From Ktedonospora formicarum (GTDB lineage Bacteria > Chloroflexota > Ktedonobacteria > Ktedonobacterales > Ktedonobacteraceae): a stretch of DNA of 64,000 bases. The stretch spans positions 186,001 through 250,000 of the forward strand of contig NZ_BNJF01000010.1 in NCBI RefSeq assembly GCF_016587355.1. The letters are read 5' to 3'. Within the stretch, counting starts at the first letter, position 1, and every line of letters starts with the position of its first letter. A model generated the notes under the pieces. It had not been told where the DNA came from and did not search any database. It saw nothing but the letters and a program-made list of their open reading frames with translations. Of the stretch, positions 26,251 through 35,348 are shown one piece after another. Position numbers and translations under genes: made by a program.

Positions 26251-26712
26251 ATGAGTTCACAATCAAACAAGCATTCGTCTTGGGAATGGGCGGTGCGCGT
26301 CGTCAAACCAAACCAATTTGATAGCAATACGCCCCAGACGGAGGGGATGCGACGTGTCTCGGCTATTTCCAAACAGCTCGCCGATACCAAAGGTATATGG
26401 GCAGGTGTCACCACTGTAGAGGCGCATGTTGGCACTGGCAAACATCATCATGGAGAGCAGGAGACCGTCATTTATGTCGCTACCGGGAGCGTTCAGATGG
26501 CCTGGGGGGATAATTTGGAGTTCCAGACCGATGCCGAAGGGGGCGATTTTATCTATGTACCGCCCTTTGTGCCGCACAAAGAGATAAATGCTGGCGACAT
26601 TCCCTCGCAGTGGATCATCGTGCGCACTGGTCAGGAGCCGATTGTCGTCAATCTAGAGCCGATGGATAGCGACCAGCAGGCGATCAATGATAGCTTGCAT
26701 GGTCTAAAATAA
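26251..26712 (+). CDS. Cupin-domain protein
   Basis: The 153-residue protein carries one cupin barrel (about 55-145). Motif 1 is GKHHHGEQETVIYVATG, with three histidines and Glu as metal ligands, and motif 2 is GDFIYVPPFVPHKEIN. It probably binds a metal and may be a sugar-modifying or dioxygenase-like enzyme. AAGGAAG (26237-26243) fits the ATG at 26251 (7 bases) and not 26245 (1 base), so the shorter start is chosen. Confidence 0.88.
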   Translation: MSSQSNKHSSWEWAVRVVKPNQFDSNTPQTEGMRRVSAISKQLADTKGIWAGVTTVEAHVGTGKHHHGEQETVIYVATGSVQMAWGDNLEFQTDAEGGDFIYVPPFVPHKEINAGDIPSQWIIVRTGQEPIVVNLEPMDSDQQAINDSLHGLK

Positions 26713-26951
26713 GTAAAGGGAGATGTATCTTAATGCATGATGTATGGATAATAGATGTAATTCACTAGTCACTCGCGCGTGCTGTCATACCTATTGGGTG
26801 TTTTTTTACAAAGGAATGTACCGTTTTTCCTCAATGCGTTTCCTCGACGGTTTGTAAGAGGGAAAGGAAACAGGTGAGAAGCGAAATTCTTGTCTGTTTC
26901 TGCTGATGATCTGGCTCTGCACCATCTCAGTAGCTGGCCTTGTAATGAAAG

Positions 26952-26987
26952 GAGTGTCGCCCTGCGAGCATCCGCAGAGCGGCACTC
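26952..26987 (-). terminator. Terminator of alpha/beta hydrolase
   Basis: 15-bp arms (26952-26966 with 26973-26987) with G-U pairs and a 6-base loop, eight bases past the minus-strand stop at 26995. Confidence 0.65.
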
Positions 26988-26994
26988 TCGGCGC

Positions 26995-27711
26995 TTAGTG
27001 CGTTGACTCCTCTAGTTCCTTGGCAGCTCGTTCAATGAGATTTGCCACCGCAGCGGGCTGTGAGACATAGATCGCGTGGCTACCCGCTGTCTCCACTACA
27101 TTTGCTCCTGCGCGTGTGGACATGAACCGCTGGGCAGGAGGAGGGATCATCTTATCGTCGGTGGCGACCAGATACCAGCTTGGTTTTGTCTTCCACGCTG
27201 GCTCGCTGACCGCGCCTTCGAGGGCTTCTACCCCCCATGGAACCTGGGAAGCGGCCATAAACGCGGCCTTCTTGGCGTCCACATCCGCCGCAAAGGAGGC
27301 CGCGAATTTCTCTTGATCCAGGAATAAAAATCCCTCCTGAGGGGGCAGGATTGGAGGCACAGGTGCTCCAGGTGGGGGATCCTGGATCAAGTTTGAGACC
27401 GACCCTCCTTTGTCGGGAGCAAAGGCCGCGATATACACCAACCCGGCGACCTGGGGATCAGTGCCCGCCTCGGTGATTACGACTCCACCATAGGAGTGAC
27501 CAACGAGCAGCACAGAGCAGCTCTGTGCGTGAATGACCCGTTTGGTCGCTGCGACGTCATCGGCCAGTGAGAGGGTTGGATTCTGAACAATGGCTACACG
27601 GTAGCCGCTATTCGTTAAAATGGTGTAAACATCTTCCCAACCAGAGCCATCCACGAATCCTCCATGGACCAGTACAATTGTTTTTTCTGCAACATGCGAT
27701 CCTTCTGCCAT
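26995..27711 (-). CDS. Alpha/beta hydrolase
   Basis: The 238-residue protein has the oxyanion segment LVHGGFVDGSGW (14-25), nucleophile elbow GHSYGG (S73), an acid at D185/D186 (VATDDKMIPP) and a histidine H212 (GSHAIYVSQP). This is the EstC/salicylate-esterase-like group (Abhydrolase_6). The substrate is likely a small ester or amide. GAAAGGAAAG precedes the ATG. It faces away from the large XRE-STAND gene and ends at a hairpin. Confidence 0.92.
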   Translation of the reverse strand: MAEGSHVAEKTIVLVHGGFVDGSGWEDVYTILTNSGYRVAIVQNPTLSLADDVAATKRVIHAQSCSVLLVGHSYGGVVITEAGTDPQVAGLVYIAAFAPDKGGSVSNLIQDPPPGAPVPPILPPQEGFLFLDQEKFAASFAADVDAKKAAFMAASQVPWGVEALEGAVSEPAWKTKPSWYLVATDDKMIPPPAQRFMSTRAGANVVETAGSHAIYVSQPAAVANLIERAAKELEESTH

Positions 27712-28044
27712 GATGCTTTCCTTTCTTTCACAAATTAGCTGCTTTCCTTAGGGCATAGTCTCTTGGACACATTCTCCCATGGTAAGTAGGCCAGGGAGAA
27801 CTTCTGATTTGACTTGAGAGTGTGCTACCATAGAAGCAGAGCTTGCAGGAGTCCTGGCTTCTGCGTGCTGTGACACTGCGCAAATCCGACTTGAACAGGC
27901 ATTGGCTCGCTTGGTAAGGACACCCGCTCTCCAAGTATAGCCACGCTCCTCAGAGGAATCACTGTATAGCAGTTGGCATATCGCTTTACATTGCTTTACA
28001 ACGCTTCTTCTGTGCCAGTCCATGGAATGAATAGGGGGCCACCA

Positions 28045-30822
28045 ATGCAGAGATCCTCTTATGGAGAGCGAGACTATTCCTTTGGTCAGATGATGCTAAC
28101 CCTACGGACCACGATTGGATTGACACAAGCAGGGCTTGCTAGCCAGCTTGGTGTTTCTCGTAATGCGGTCGCTCAATGGGAGGGGGGCAGTAGTTATCCC
28201 AAAGCCAAACACCTTCAACATTTGATCGAATTAGGGGTTCAAGCTTTCGCCTTTCCTGCACAACACGAAGAAGAAGCGATTCGGGTACTTTGGTGGGCTG
28301 CACGCCAGAAGGTGCTCCTGGATGAACACTGGTTCCGTGAGCTGCTACATCGCTCCCCTGTCTCTTCATCTGAACAAGATCTCGTTGGCGCTATGCAGAG
28401 GACTCAGACAATGACCAATGGAGCTTCGCTCTGGACAGTTCCATATCCCCGTAATGGCCACTTTACCGGACGTCACGAACTGCTCGACCAGCTTACTTCG
28501 CAACTCACTCCCCTGGTCTCAAGCCAACCAACCACTATCCGTCGTGCGGCTCTGACACAGTCCCAGGTTATTAAAGGGCTGGGTGGAATTGGGAAGACAC
28601 AAATCGCAGTTGAGTATGCCTATCGCGCTCGTGAAATGGGTCATTATATCCATACTTTCTGGATCTCGGCTGCCAACGAAGAGGCTCTCTTGATGAGCTT
28701 TGCGGCGCTTACTGAATATCTACCATCTGTTTCCTTCAAGAATGAGACAGATCAACGCAAACTGGTGACTGCTGTTATTCGCTGGTTAGAGCAGTGCCAG
28801 GAACCCTGGCTGTTGATTCTAGATAATGCTGATGATCTCTCCATGGTACATCCTTATCTTCCAGTCCAAGGACTAGGCAGCATGCTTTTTACTACGCGCT
28901 CAAGTGCAGTTGGCTGGCTGGCACCTTCTCTAGAAGTAAGCGCCATGGGTGTCATTGAGGGTGCTGAATTGCTATTACGCCGTGCGGGACGCTTCGCCCA
29001 GGCATCAGATGAGCACATGAATGAAGCGGCTACTCTGGCAACGGAATTGTCATTGTTTCCTCTGGCACTCGATCAGGCAGGTGCATATATCGAGGAGACT
29101 GGGTGTGGTGTGACGGACTATCTCCAGCTCTATCAGGCACATCGTCGTGCACTGCTCTCGCGCCGTGGCAGACAGGCGATAGGGTACCCACACTCAGTTG
29201 CCACTACCTGGGAACTCTCGTTCCGGCACATCCAAGCGACCAATCCGGCCTCGGCAGATCTACTGCGGTTATGTGCTTTCCTCTCACCGGATGTGATTCC
29301 TGAAGAAGTGCTTACCAAAGGAGTTGCCCATTGGCCTCCTGCGCTACAAGCGGCTGTCGCGGATCGTCTCAGCTTCAACCAGATGCTCGAAGCGCTGCTT
29401 GCTTTTTCTCTGATCAAACGGTTTGCGGAGGAGCATTTCCTCAGTATTCATCGGCTTGTGCAGGTGGTACAGAGGGAGCGTCTCTCACCGGAAGAGCAAC
29501 GCCAATGGATGGTGAGGGTAGTGCGAGTACTTAATGCGGTTTTTCCACAGAATCCGCAAGATGCTACTTCCTGGCCCAGTTGTTTGCGCTATTTGGATCA
29601 GGTGCAAGACTGCGCTGCCTTAGTTCGGGAGCAGCATGTTCTGCTTCCCGAAGCGTTCGAACTCTTCGAGCGGGCTGGAGCATACCTGTATGAACGTGGG
29701 CTGTACATGCCCGCTGCCCAGCTTTATCAGCACGCTCTTTCCATGCGAGAACAACAGGTGGATGAGACCGACCCCACGAACATCTCAGCTATGGCCTATT
29801 TAGCACGCATCTATTTCAGTCAGGGAGCATTTACAGAGGCGGAAGCGCTCTACCAGCGTGCATTATCCATTGTGGAACAGCGCGCTGAAACAGAACCATT
29901 TCTCTTCATTGGAGTATTGCGCGGCTTGGCGCATGTCTATGGCGATCAAGGAAAGTATGCCCAGGCAGAAGCGCTTTACCAGAGAGCGCTGTCTATCTGG
30001 GAGCAACTCGCAGAAGCGGAAAAGATCCGAAGAGTTGGCATTCTGGGAAGCCTGGCCTTTGTCAAAGCTCAACAGGGAAAATATACAGAAGCAATTATCC
30101 TCTCCCAGCGGATGCTGCATCTCCGTGAACAACACGTGGGTCCAGACCATCCCTCTGTGGCCTCTGCGCTGCTTGGATTGGCTCAGATTACGACCTTAAA
30201 GGACGAGGGCGCTCCAGTTGAGCATCTCAATCTGCGGGCATTGCGTATCTACGAGCAACATTTTGGACCAGAACACCCACTGGTAGCCATGGCCTCACAT
30301 GCACTGGCAAGGCTGTATACGGGGCAGGGAAGATACGCTGAGGCTGAGCCATTCTATCAACGGGCGCTGCATATGCGCGAACAACAACTTGGGCCAGAGA
30401 ATCTCGACGTCGCGGACACACTGCGCGGCTTGGCAGACCTTTACTCCAGAGAAAAGAAATATACTGAGGCCGAGCCGCTCTATCAGCGAGCGCTCTCCAT
30501 CCGAGTGCAGCATCTTGGACCAGAAAATAGCATCATTATCGATGTGCTGCTTGGATTAGCCAATCTTTATCGAGACCAAGAACTGTACACGCAAGCCGAG
30601 CCACTTTACATACGGGCGTTACACATCAGTGAGCTCTACCCGGAGCGTGTTGAGACTACGCACATCCTGCACGATTTTGCATTTTCGCAACAAATGCAAG
30701 GGAAAACAAAAGAAGCTGTAGCTCTTTACCAACGGGCACTCTCTATCCGAGAACGCATCCTTGGATCTGAACACCCGCTAGCGGTCAAAACGCGCAAATG
30801 TTTACAGGTGGCTTCGCAGTAA
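28045..30822 (+). CDS. XRE-HTH STAND (NB-ARC) TPR protein
   Basis: The 925-residue protein combines an XRE-type HTH (about 16-62: LTQAGLASQLGVSRNAVAQWE), an NB-ARC-like P-loop NTPase (Walker A GLGGIGKT 178-185, Walker B LLILDNADD from 256, sensor LFTTRS), a winged-helix/arm region to about 500, and a tetratricopeptide superhelix of about ten units (550-900) with the repeated YxQALSIRE-QLGPE pattern. Such STAND proteins sense a ligand or protein, oligomerise with ATP and change gene expression or start a response. AGGGGG spaced to ATG 28045 decides the start; earlier in-frame codons at 27973 and 28027 lack a site. The metallophosphoesterase gene follows after 43 bases in the same direction, so the two are probably one unit. 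Confidence 0.92.
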   Translation: MQRSSYGERDYSFGQMMLTLRTTIGLTQAGLASQLGVSRNAVAQWEGGSSYPKAKHLQHLIELGVQAFAFPAQHEEEAIRVLWWAARQKVLLDEHWFRELLHRSPVSSSEQDLVGAMQRTQTMTNGASLWTVPYPRNGHFTGRHELLDQLTSQLTPLVSSQPTTIRRAALTQSQVIKGLGGIGKTQIAVEYAYRAREMGHYIHTFWISAANEEALLMSFAALTEYLPSVSFKNETDQRKLVTAVIRWLEQCQEPWLLILDNADDLSMVHPYLPVQGLGSMLFTTRSSAVGWLAPSLEVSAMGVIEGAELLLRRAGRFAQASDEHMNEAATLATELSLFPLALDQAGAYIEETGCGVTDYLQLYQAHRRALLSRRGRQAIGYPHSVATTWELSFRHIQATNPASADLLRLCAFLSPDVIPEEVLTKGVAHWPPALQAAVADRLSFNQMLEALLAFSLIKRFAEEHFLSIHRLVQVVQRERLSPEEQRQWMVRVVRVLNAVFPQNPQDATSWPSCLRYLDQVQDCAALVREQHVLLPEAFELFERAGAYLYERGLYMPAAQLYQHALSMREQQVDETDPTNISAMAYLARIYFSQGAFTEAEALYQRALSIVEQRAETEPFLFIGVLRGLAHVYGDQGKYAQAEALYQRALSIWEQLAEAEKIRRVGILGSLAFVKAQQGKYTEAIILSQRMLHLREQHVGPDHPSVASALLGLAQITTLKDEGAPVEHLNLRALRIYEQHFGPEHPLVAMASHALARLYTGQGRYAEAEPFYQRALHMREQQLGPENLDVADTLRGLADLYSREKKYTEAEPLYQRALSIRVQHLGPENSIIIDVLLGLANLYRDQELYTQAEPLYIRALHISELYPERVETTHILHDFAFSQQMQGKTKEAVALYQRALSIRERILGSEHPLAVKTRKCLQVASQ

Positions 30823-30865
30823 CTGATCAAGTTGATGAAACGAATTGGAGGTTCTTAGAACTTTT

Positions 30866-31843
30866 ATGGATGACAGCTATAGTACCCACATTGCAGCGCC
30901 ACTTGATCAGGAACTGCTGTATTTCTGGGCCATTGGAGACTTGCATTTTCGCGATCATGAGCAGTGGAAAAAGCTCCATACTCCGCGTATGGCGCAGATG
31001 TTTGACGACTTGCAAACAGTGTGGCAGGAGGAACGCCGTCCTGCGTTCTGCGTTTTTCCCGGCGATCTCGTAGAACGCGGTGCGCTCAGAAACTATGAAT
31101 TAGCGAAAAAGCAACTCGCCATGTATTTAAAGGACATGCCATTCTATCCAGGCATTGGCAACCACGAATACCTTCCTGAGGAGGACGAAAACGCACCTCA
31201 TGGTATTGAAGAATTCGTCTCGACCTGGGCTGTACCTATACGGTATGCCTGGCTTGCCGGGGAAGATGAGGGTATCGTGTGTATTATGCTTGAACAGCCT
31301 GATTGGTTTTTCCCTGACAGGTATGAACTCAATATGGATGTTGTCTTTACGCCAGAAGCCCTTGCTTTCCTTGATGAGACGTTGACCGCACATGCTGGGC
31401 GCACCGCTATTATCTTTGCCCATTGTCCTTTAAAAAACACGGTATTGGACCGCGACCCTGTTAGGAATCTCGACGATGATTCATTGACCCGCTTCTTCTT
31501 TGTGGAAAACTCGCCAGCGGTACGCGATATTCTTGCTCGTCACTCCAATGCTGCTCTCTATATTTGCGGGCATACCCATTCTGGATGGGGGTCGCCACAA
31601 CTCATCCACACCGAAACGCTGGGTTCCCATCCGCTGACTCATGTCAATCTGATGAGTCCCTGGTATACGGGCTTTCATGGACCTGTCAAGAGTGATGATG
31701 ATCAAACCTTAGTGTATCGCTCGGACGATCCAGATATGCTGGCCTCATTTGCTGTCCATATCTACCCGCAGAAAGCTATTATTCGTGTGCGTGATCACCG
31801 CACACAGCAATGGTTGGCACAATGGGAGGTTCCTAGTGTCTGA
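30866..31843 (+). CDS. Calcineurin-like metallophosphoesterase
   Basis: The 325-residue enzyme has every metal motif of the family: GDLH (24-27), GDLVERG (66-72), GNHE (98-101), FAHCPL with H186, and GHTH (235-238). The substrate cannot be inferred; cyclic nucleotides, nucleotides and phosphoproteins are all possible. ATG 30866 is used; TTG at 30845 is upstream of the GGAGG site that serves this start. It sits 43 bases behind the XRE-STAND-TPR gene and its last 11 bases overlap the convergent histidine kinase gene. The association makes it a candidate effector of the STAND protein, which is inference. Confidence 0.92.
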   Translation: MDDSYSTHIAAPLDQELLYFWAIGDLHFRDHEQWKKLHTPRMAQMFDDLQTVWQEERRPAFCVFPGDLVERGALRNYELAKKQLAMYLKDMPFYPGIGNHEYLPEEDENAPHGIEEFVSTWAVPIRYAWLAGEDEGIVCIMLEQPDWFFPDRYELNMDVVFTPEALAFLDETLTAHAGRTAIIFAHCPLKNTVLDRDPVRNLDDDSLTRFFFVENSPAVRDILARHSNAALYICGHTHSGWGSPQLIHTETLGSHPLTHVNLMSPWYTGFHGPVKSDDDQTLVYRSDDPDMLASFAVHIYPQKAIIRVRDHRTQQWLAQWEVPSV

Positions 31844-33398
31844 CACTCTCGGCCATTTTGCTAGTATCCGCTATGAGCCAGAGCGTCACAGTAGTGCCCT
31901 CACCAGGGGCACTCCTGATGGCTATCTTTCCTTTGTGTGCTTCGACGATTTCTTTCGCAATGGAGAGACCCAGACCACTCCCACCTATTTGTTGGGAAAG
32001 GCGCGTTCGGGATGGATCGGCACGGTAGAAACGATCAAAGACATGAGGCAGATCCTTTGGCTGAATGCCAATACCAGTATCTTGTATCTCAAGCTTGATA
32101 TGTTCCGTTCTTTCTCTTGATGCCACAATGGTGATACAACCGGTGGACGGCGTAAACTTCAGGGCATTTTCAACGATGTTGAGAAGTACCCGTCTCAGTT
32201 GACTCATATCTGCGCGCAGCGCAGGAAGATCTGCTGGTATTTGAGAAGAAAGTTCCTGACCACAGAGAAGTTCTTGAACCTGTTCATACACCTCTGCGAC
32301 CAGTGATGCTAGAGGTACTGTCTCAATTTGAGGTTTCATATATCCTTCATCCAGGCGCGTGAGAGCAAGCAGTTCCGTTACCAGGCGTTGCATACGCTCG
32401 ACCTCGCGATACATGCCATTAAGAAGATGATGTCTGGTCTCCTCATCCCCATTGTCAGCTCGAATGAGAAGCATTTCGAGACTTCCTCCAAGCCCAGTCA
32501 GTGGCGTGCGTAATTCATGAGAAACATCGGCTACAAAACGTTTTTGCCTGGCAAACGTCGCTTCCAGGCGCGCGACCATATTGTTAAAAGCTCGCGCCAT
32601 CCCTCCGATCTCATCCCGTGTCGGTGGCTCTGCCAGACGTAGTGATAATGTTCCCATAGCGATTAAAGAGCTAACTCTCTCCAGTTCTCGCAGAGGACGA
32701 AGGGCCACGCTGATAAGAGGTAGCGTGAGAGCGGCAGCTATGCACAAGACAATGAAAATACCAAGAGTCAGGGTCAGTTGGGTAATCGAGATTGCCTGAT
32801 CAATGGTCGTGGTCGGGATACTAAGCAGTAAGAGGCCTTTTTTATATCCTACAATATCGTTATCTGGTGTTGTTTTTACTGTTTTGTCCCATATGATTAT
32901 TTGTTGCAAGATAACCAGTTGGCGTTGTCCATGGTTGTCGTTGGCAAGCTTATAGGATTTCTCTGCGAGCCACTGTTGGAGAAATGAGCGTGTCAGAGGA
33001 AGCGCTGGTAACGCGCGATATTTGGAAATAGAAGTGTTGCCCGTATTTGTTGCTAGCACCGCTCCTTCGGGGGTAAGGATGGCGACGCTCATGTTCTGAT
33101 CAAAACCCTCTACTATTGGCACGATACTGACCGCCGCCTCTTTTCTCATTGAGAGAAAGGAGATGATCTGTGACTGTGTAGGCGCAGTTTTGGTGACGAT
33201 CAACTGCGATTGCGCGAGGTTTGTTTCCTGGGAGAGGATATTTGCCTGGTTTGCCAACAATATCTTTTCCTCGGTCGTTGAGATGATGATGCCTAAGGCG
33301 GTGAGCAATACCGCGAAGAGACCAAAGGAAACCAGTGCTAATCGCCATCGGATCGGCAAAGATGCTAGCAAGGGAGGGAACGTAAAACGTCTGGACAT
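31833..33398 (-). CDS. Sensor histidine kinase (OmpR-type partner)
   Basis: The 521-residue protein has a membrane helix (about 18-40), an extracytoplasmic sensor (about 41-205), a second helix (about 207-232), HAMP (about 233-285), HisKA with H294 (SHELRTPL), and HATPase_c with N, G1 (DTGIGI) and G2 (GSGLGLS) boxes. GGAGG stands six bases before the ATG. The OmpR-type regulator gene lies upstream on the same strand, 11 bases away, so the two form one operon. Its stop overlaps the end of the convergent phosphoesterase by 11 bases. The signal is unknown. Confidence 0.94.
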   Translation of the reverse strand: MSRRFTFPPLLASLPIRWRLALVSFGLFAVLLTALGIIISTTEEKILLANQANILSQETNLAQSQLIVTKTAPTQSQIISFLSMRKEAAVSIVPIVEGFDQNMSVAILTPEGAVLATNTGNTSISKYRALPALPLTRSFLQQWLAEKSYKLANDNHGQRQLVILQQIIIWDKTVKTTPDNDIVGYKKGLLLLSIPTTTIDQAISITQLTLTLGIFIVLCIAAALTLPLISVALRPLRELERVSSLIAMGTLSLRLAEPPTRDEIGGMARAFNNMVARLEATFARQKRFVADVSHELRTPLTGLGGSLEMLLIRADNGDEETRHHLLNGMYREVERMQRLVTELLALTRLDEGYMKPQIETVPLASLVAEVYEQVQELLCGQELSSQIPADLPALRADMSQLRRVLLNIVENALKFTPSTGCITIVASRERTEHIKLEIQDTGIGIQPKDLPHVFDRFYRADPSRTRLSQQIGGSGLGLSIAKEIVEAHKGKIAIRSAPGEGTTVTLWLIADTSKMAESVRH

Positions 33399-33409
33399 GG
33401 ACTACCTCC

Positions 33410-34105
33410 TTAGCCGCGCAGGACATACCCCACGCCACGTACTGTTTGCAAGAGTCGTGGAGGATCATCCTGTAACTTTTCACGCAAATGGCGAATATAA
33501 ACTTCAATGACATTATCATCGCCAACATAATTATAGCCCCATACACGGGCCAGGATGGCGTCACGCTTCAGGACCTGACGTGGATGCATCAGAAAGCATT
33601 CCAGGAGTTCAAACTCACGGGGAGTCAGGTCTATTGTGCGTTCTTCACGAGCGACAATGCGCGTGACTCTATTGAGCGTGATACCTTGAAACGAGAGGAC
33701 ATCTCCAAGAGTTTTGCCACGCCGCCGCAAAACTGCACGTACACGTGCCATCAATTCCTTAAAGACAAAGGGCTTGGTCACATAATCGTCCGCACCAATA
33801 TCTAACCCGGCAACACGATCCTCGACATCTTCCTTTGCCGTCAACATAATAATTGCGGTATCGTGTGCCTTAGAGATCCGCTGCGCGACAGCCATGCCAT
33901 CTAAACCCGGGAGCATGAGATCAAGGATCACCAGATCGGGGAGGCATCGAGTAAAGCTCTCTAATGCTTCTGGTCCAGTGGTCGCCACATGAACCAGGAA
34001 GCCTTCATAGCCCAATCCGATACGCAGAAAATCAATGATTTGCGGCTCATCATCAACCACGAGAACGGTTGGTTTCTGATTGGCAGTGTCGCGCTGAATG
34101 GTCAT
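33410..34105 (-). CDS. OmpR-family response regulator
   Basis: The 231-residue regulator has a receiver (acidic DDE at 18-20, phospho-acceptor D62 in LDLMLPG, K in KPF) and a trans_reg_C winged helix (about 130-230) ending in TVRGVGYVLRG. It should be phosphorylated by the kinase 11 bases downstream. ATG 34105 follows AGAAGGGA; upstream ATGs in the frame lack support. The gene upstream (DUF5666, 119 bases away) may be in the same transcript or a target. Confidence 0.93.
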   Translation of the reverse strand: MTIQRDTANQKPTVLVVDDEPQIIDFLRIGLGYEGFLVHVATTGPEALESFTRCLPDLVILDLMLPGLDGMAVAQRISKAHDTAIIMLTAKEDVEDRVAGLDIGADDYVTKPFVFKELMARVRAVLRRRGKTLGDVLSFQGITLNRVTRIVAREERTIDLTPREFELLECFLMHPRQVLKRDAILARVWGYNYVGDDNVIEVYIRHLREKLQDDPPRLLQTVRGVGYVLRG

Positions 34106-34223
34106 GCGCAGTTTCCCTTCTCTCATCAACACAGGTACCATCTTGCTCAGAAAGTACCTGTGCCTGGTTTTGCCTCATCAATCTAGCAGTACTCTACCAC
34201 CGAAGTGAGTTCCTGTATAGATG

Positions 34224-34880
34224 TTACTTAACCTCGGAATTTGCCGGAACGATGACGACGGACTGCGCTGTGAGCGAACCATTACCATGAACTGTGCAGT
34301 GAGCGGTAACAGTCATGCCTACTTTGAGGTCACTTAATGTTGCGGGTAGCTTCTTTTTGTCCTTGAAATCGAGTTTGAGGAATATTGTGCTATTGGTCAG
34401 GTGAACGATGGACTGCGTATCCTTTGTTTGCAGCGTGATGGTTGAACCATCAATCTTCACAATAGTTCCAGTAACGTCGGTAGCAGAAGGATCATAGGAA
34501 GTAATCAACTGAGCAGTGATACTCCCATCATGGTTGATTGTACCAGCAAAAACGATGGATTTGCCCACCGCGACGATGCTACGATCTGGATCGTAGGTCG
34601 TCTTTGCTGTAGTGAGGAGCGTGACCTGATTGTCTTTTTGTTCTGTACCCATGAGCTTTGCCTGAATCGTATTGCCGTTCACATTTGTTATCGTCGCCAG
34701 GCCTTTGGTAAGATTGCAGGACTGTGAACAAGGAGGCTTCTCTTTTGGTGGCGTCTTATTCAGGCTGTTCGCACTGGCAGAGGACATAGTGATACCTCCC
34801 ATGAGGAACACCGCGCCCATCAAGGCAAGCATGCTTGTTAGAAACAGAATTTTTTTTCCAGAAGGTTTTTGCCGAAACAA
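34224..34880 (-). CDS. Secreted DUF5666-domain protein
   Basis: The 218-residue protein starts with a signal peptide (K8-K10 then helix 11-33, ending SASA), followed by a CSQSC segment and two OB-like repeats of the DUF5666 type: TITNVNGNTIQAKL, VTGTIVKIDGSTITLQ and LSDLKVGMTVTAH. Such proteins sit outside the membrane and often lie beside sensor kinases. It is upstream of the OmpR/histidine kinase pair on the same strand, so it may be a sensed or regulated envelope component, which is inference. Confidence 0.85.
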   Translation of the reverse strand: MFRQKPSGKKILFLTSMLALMGAVFLMGGITMSSASANSLNKTPPKEKPPCSQSCNLTKGLATITNVNGNTIQAKLMGTEQKDNQVTLLTTAKTTYDPDRSIVAVGKSIVFAGTINHDGSITAQLITSYDPSATDVTGTIVKIDGSTITLQTKDTQSIVHLTNSTIFLKLDFKDKKKLPATLSDLKVGMTVTAHCTVHGNGSLTAQSVVIVPANSEVK

Positions 34881-35205
34881 GGTATTCTCCTTTCATCAAT
34901 GCACATTTTCGGTTGAGGCTTTTTCTATGTACCTCGAAAAGAAGCATACCTCTGTAGGTTGAAATATTACGGTCTGTTTGCTGAATGTTTGCTGAATGTG
35001 TGAAGAGGCGTTGAACAAGAAGCATTGGTGGAAGGCTGTAATGCCGTCTTCATCAGTTGAGATGTTGCTCTTTTGGTCTAGAGATCTGGACATATTGACA
35101 TTTAAGAGGGCGGTAGGTATAGTTGATATAGTACGAGCTTTTAGCGGCTTTAGCAATAAAGGTTCAAGAGTGCATGGAAAAAACAATACATTATAGGATT
35201 GAAGG

Positions 35206-35310
35206 TTATTTGATGTACCCCTTGCTGGAGAGGAGGTATCCCACGCCATAGACTGGTAAATGGTACGTAGTTGTCCCGCATGATGGGGAAGGAGCCCATT
35301 GTCTTTGTTT
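35206..35310 (-). pseudogene. C-terminal scrap of an OmpR-type regulator
   Basis: The minus strand reads VYGVGYLLSSKGYIK to a stop at 35206-35208, the conserved end of a trans_reg_C domain. HHAGQLRTIY precedes it in another frame; a few extra bases interrupt the join. The rest of the regulator is absent. It lies beside the GH30 gene, whose promoter may overlap it. Confidence 0.6.
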
Positions 35311-35348
35311 GTGTTAGGCCGACAGACAAGAATATCATGGAGGATAGT

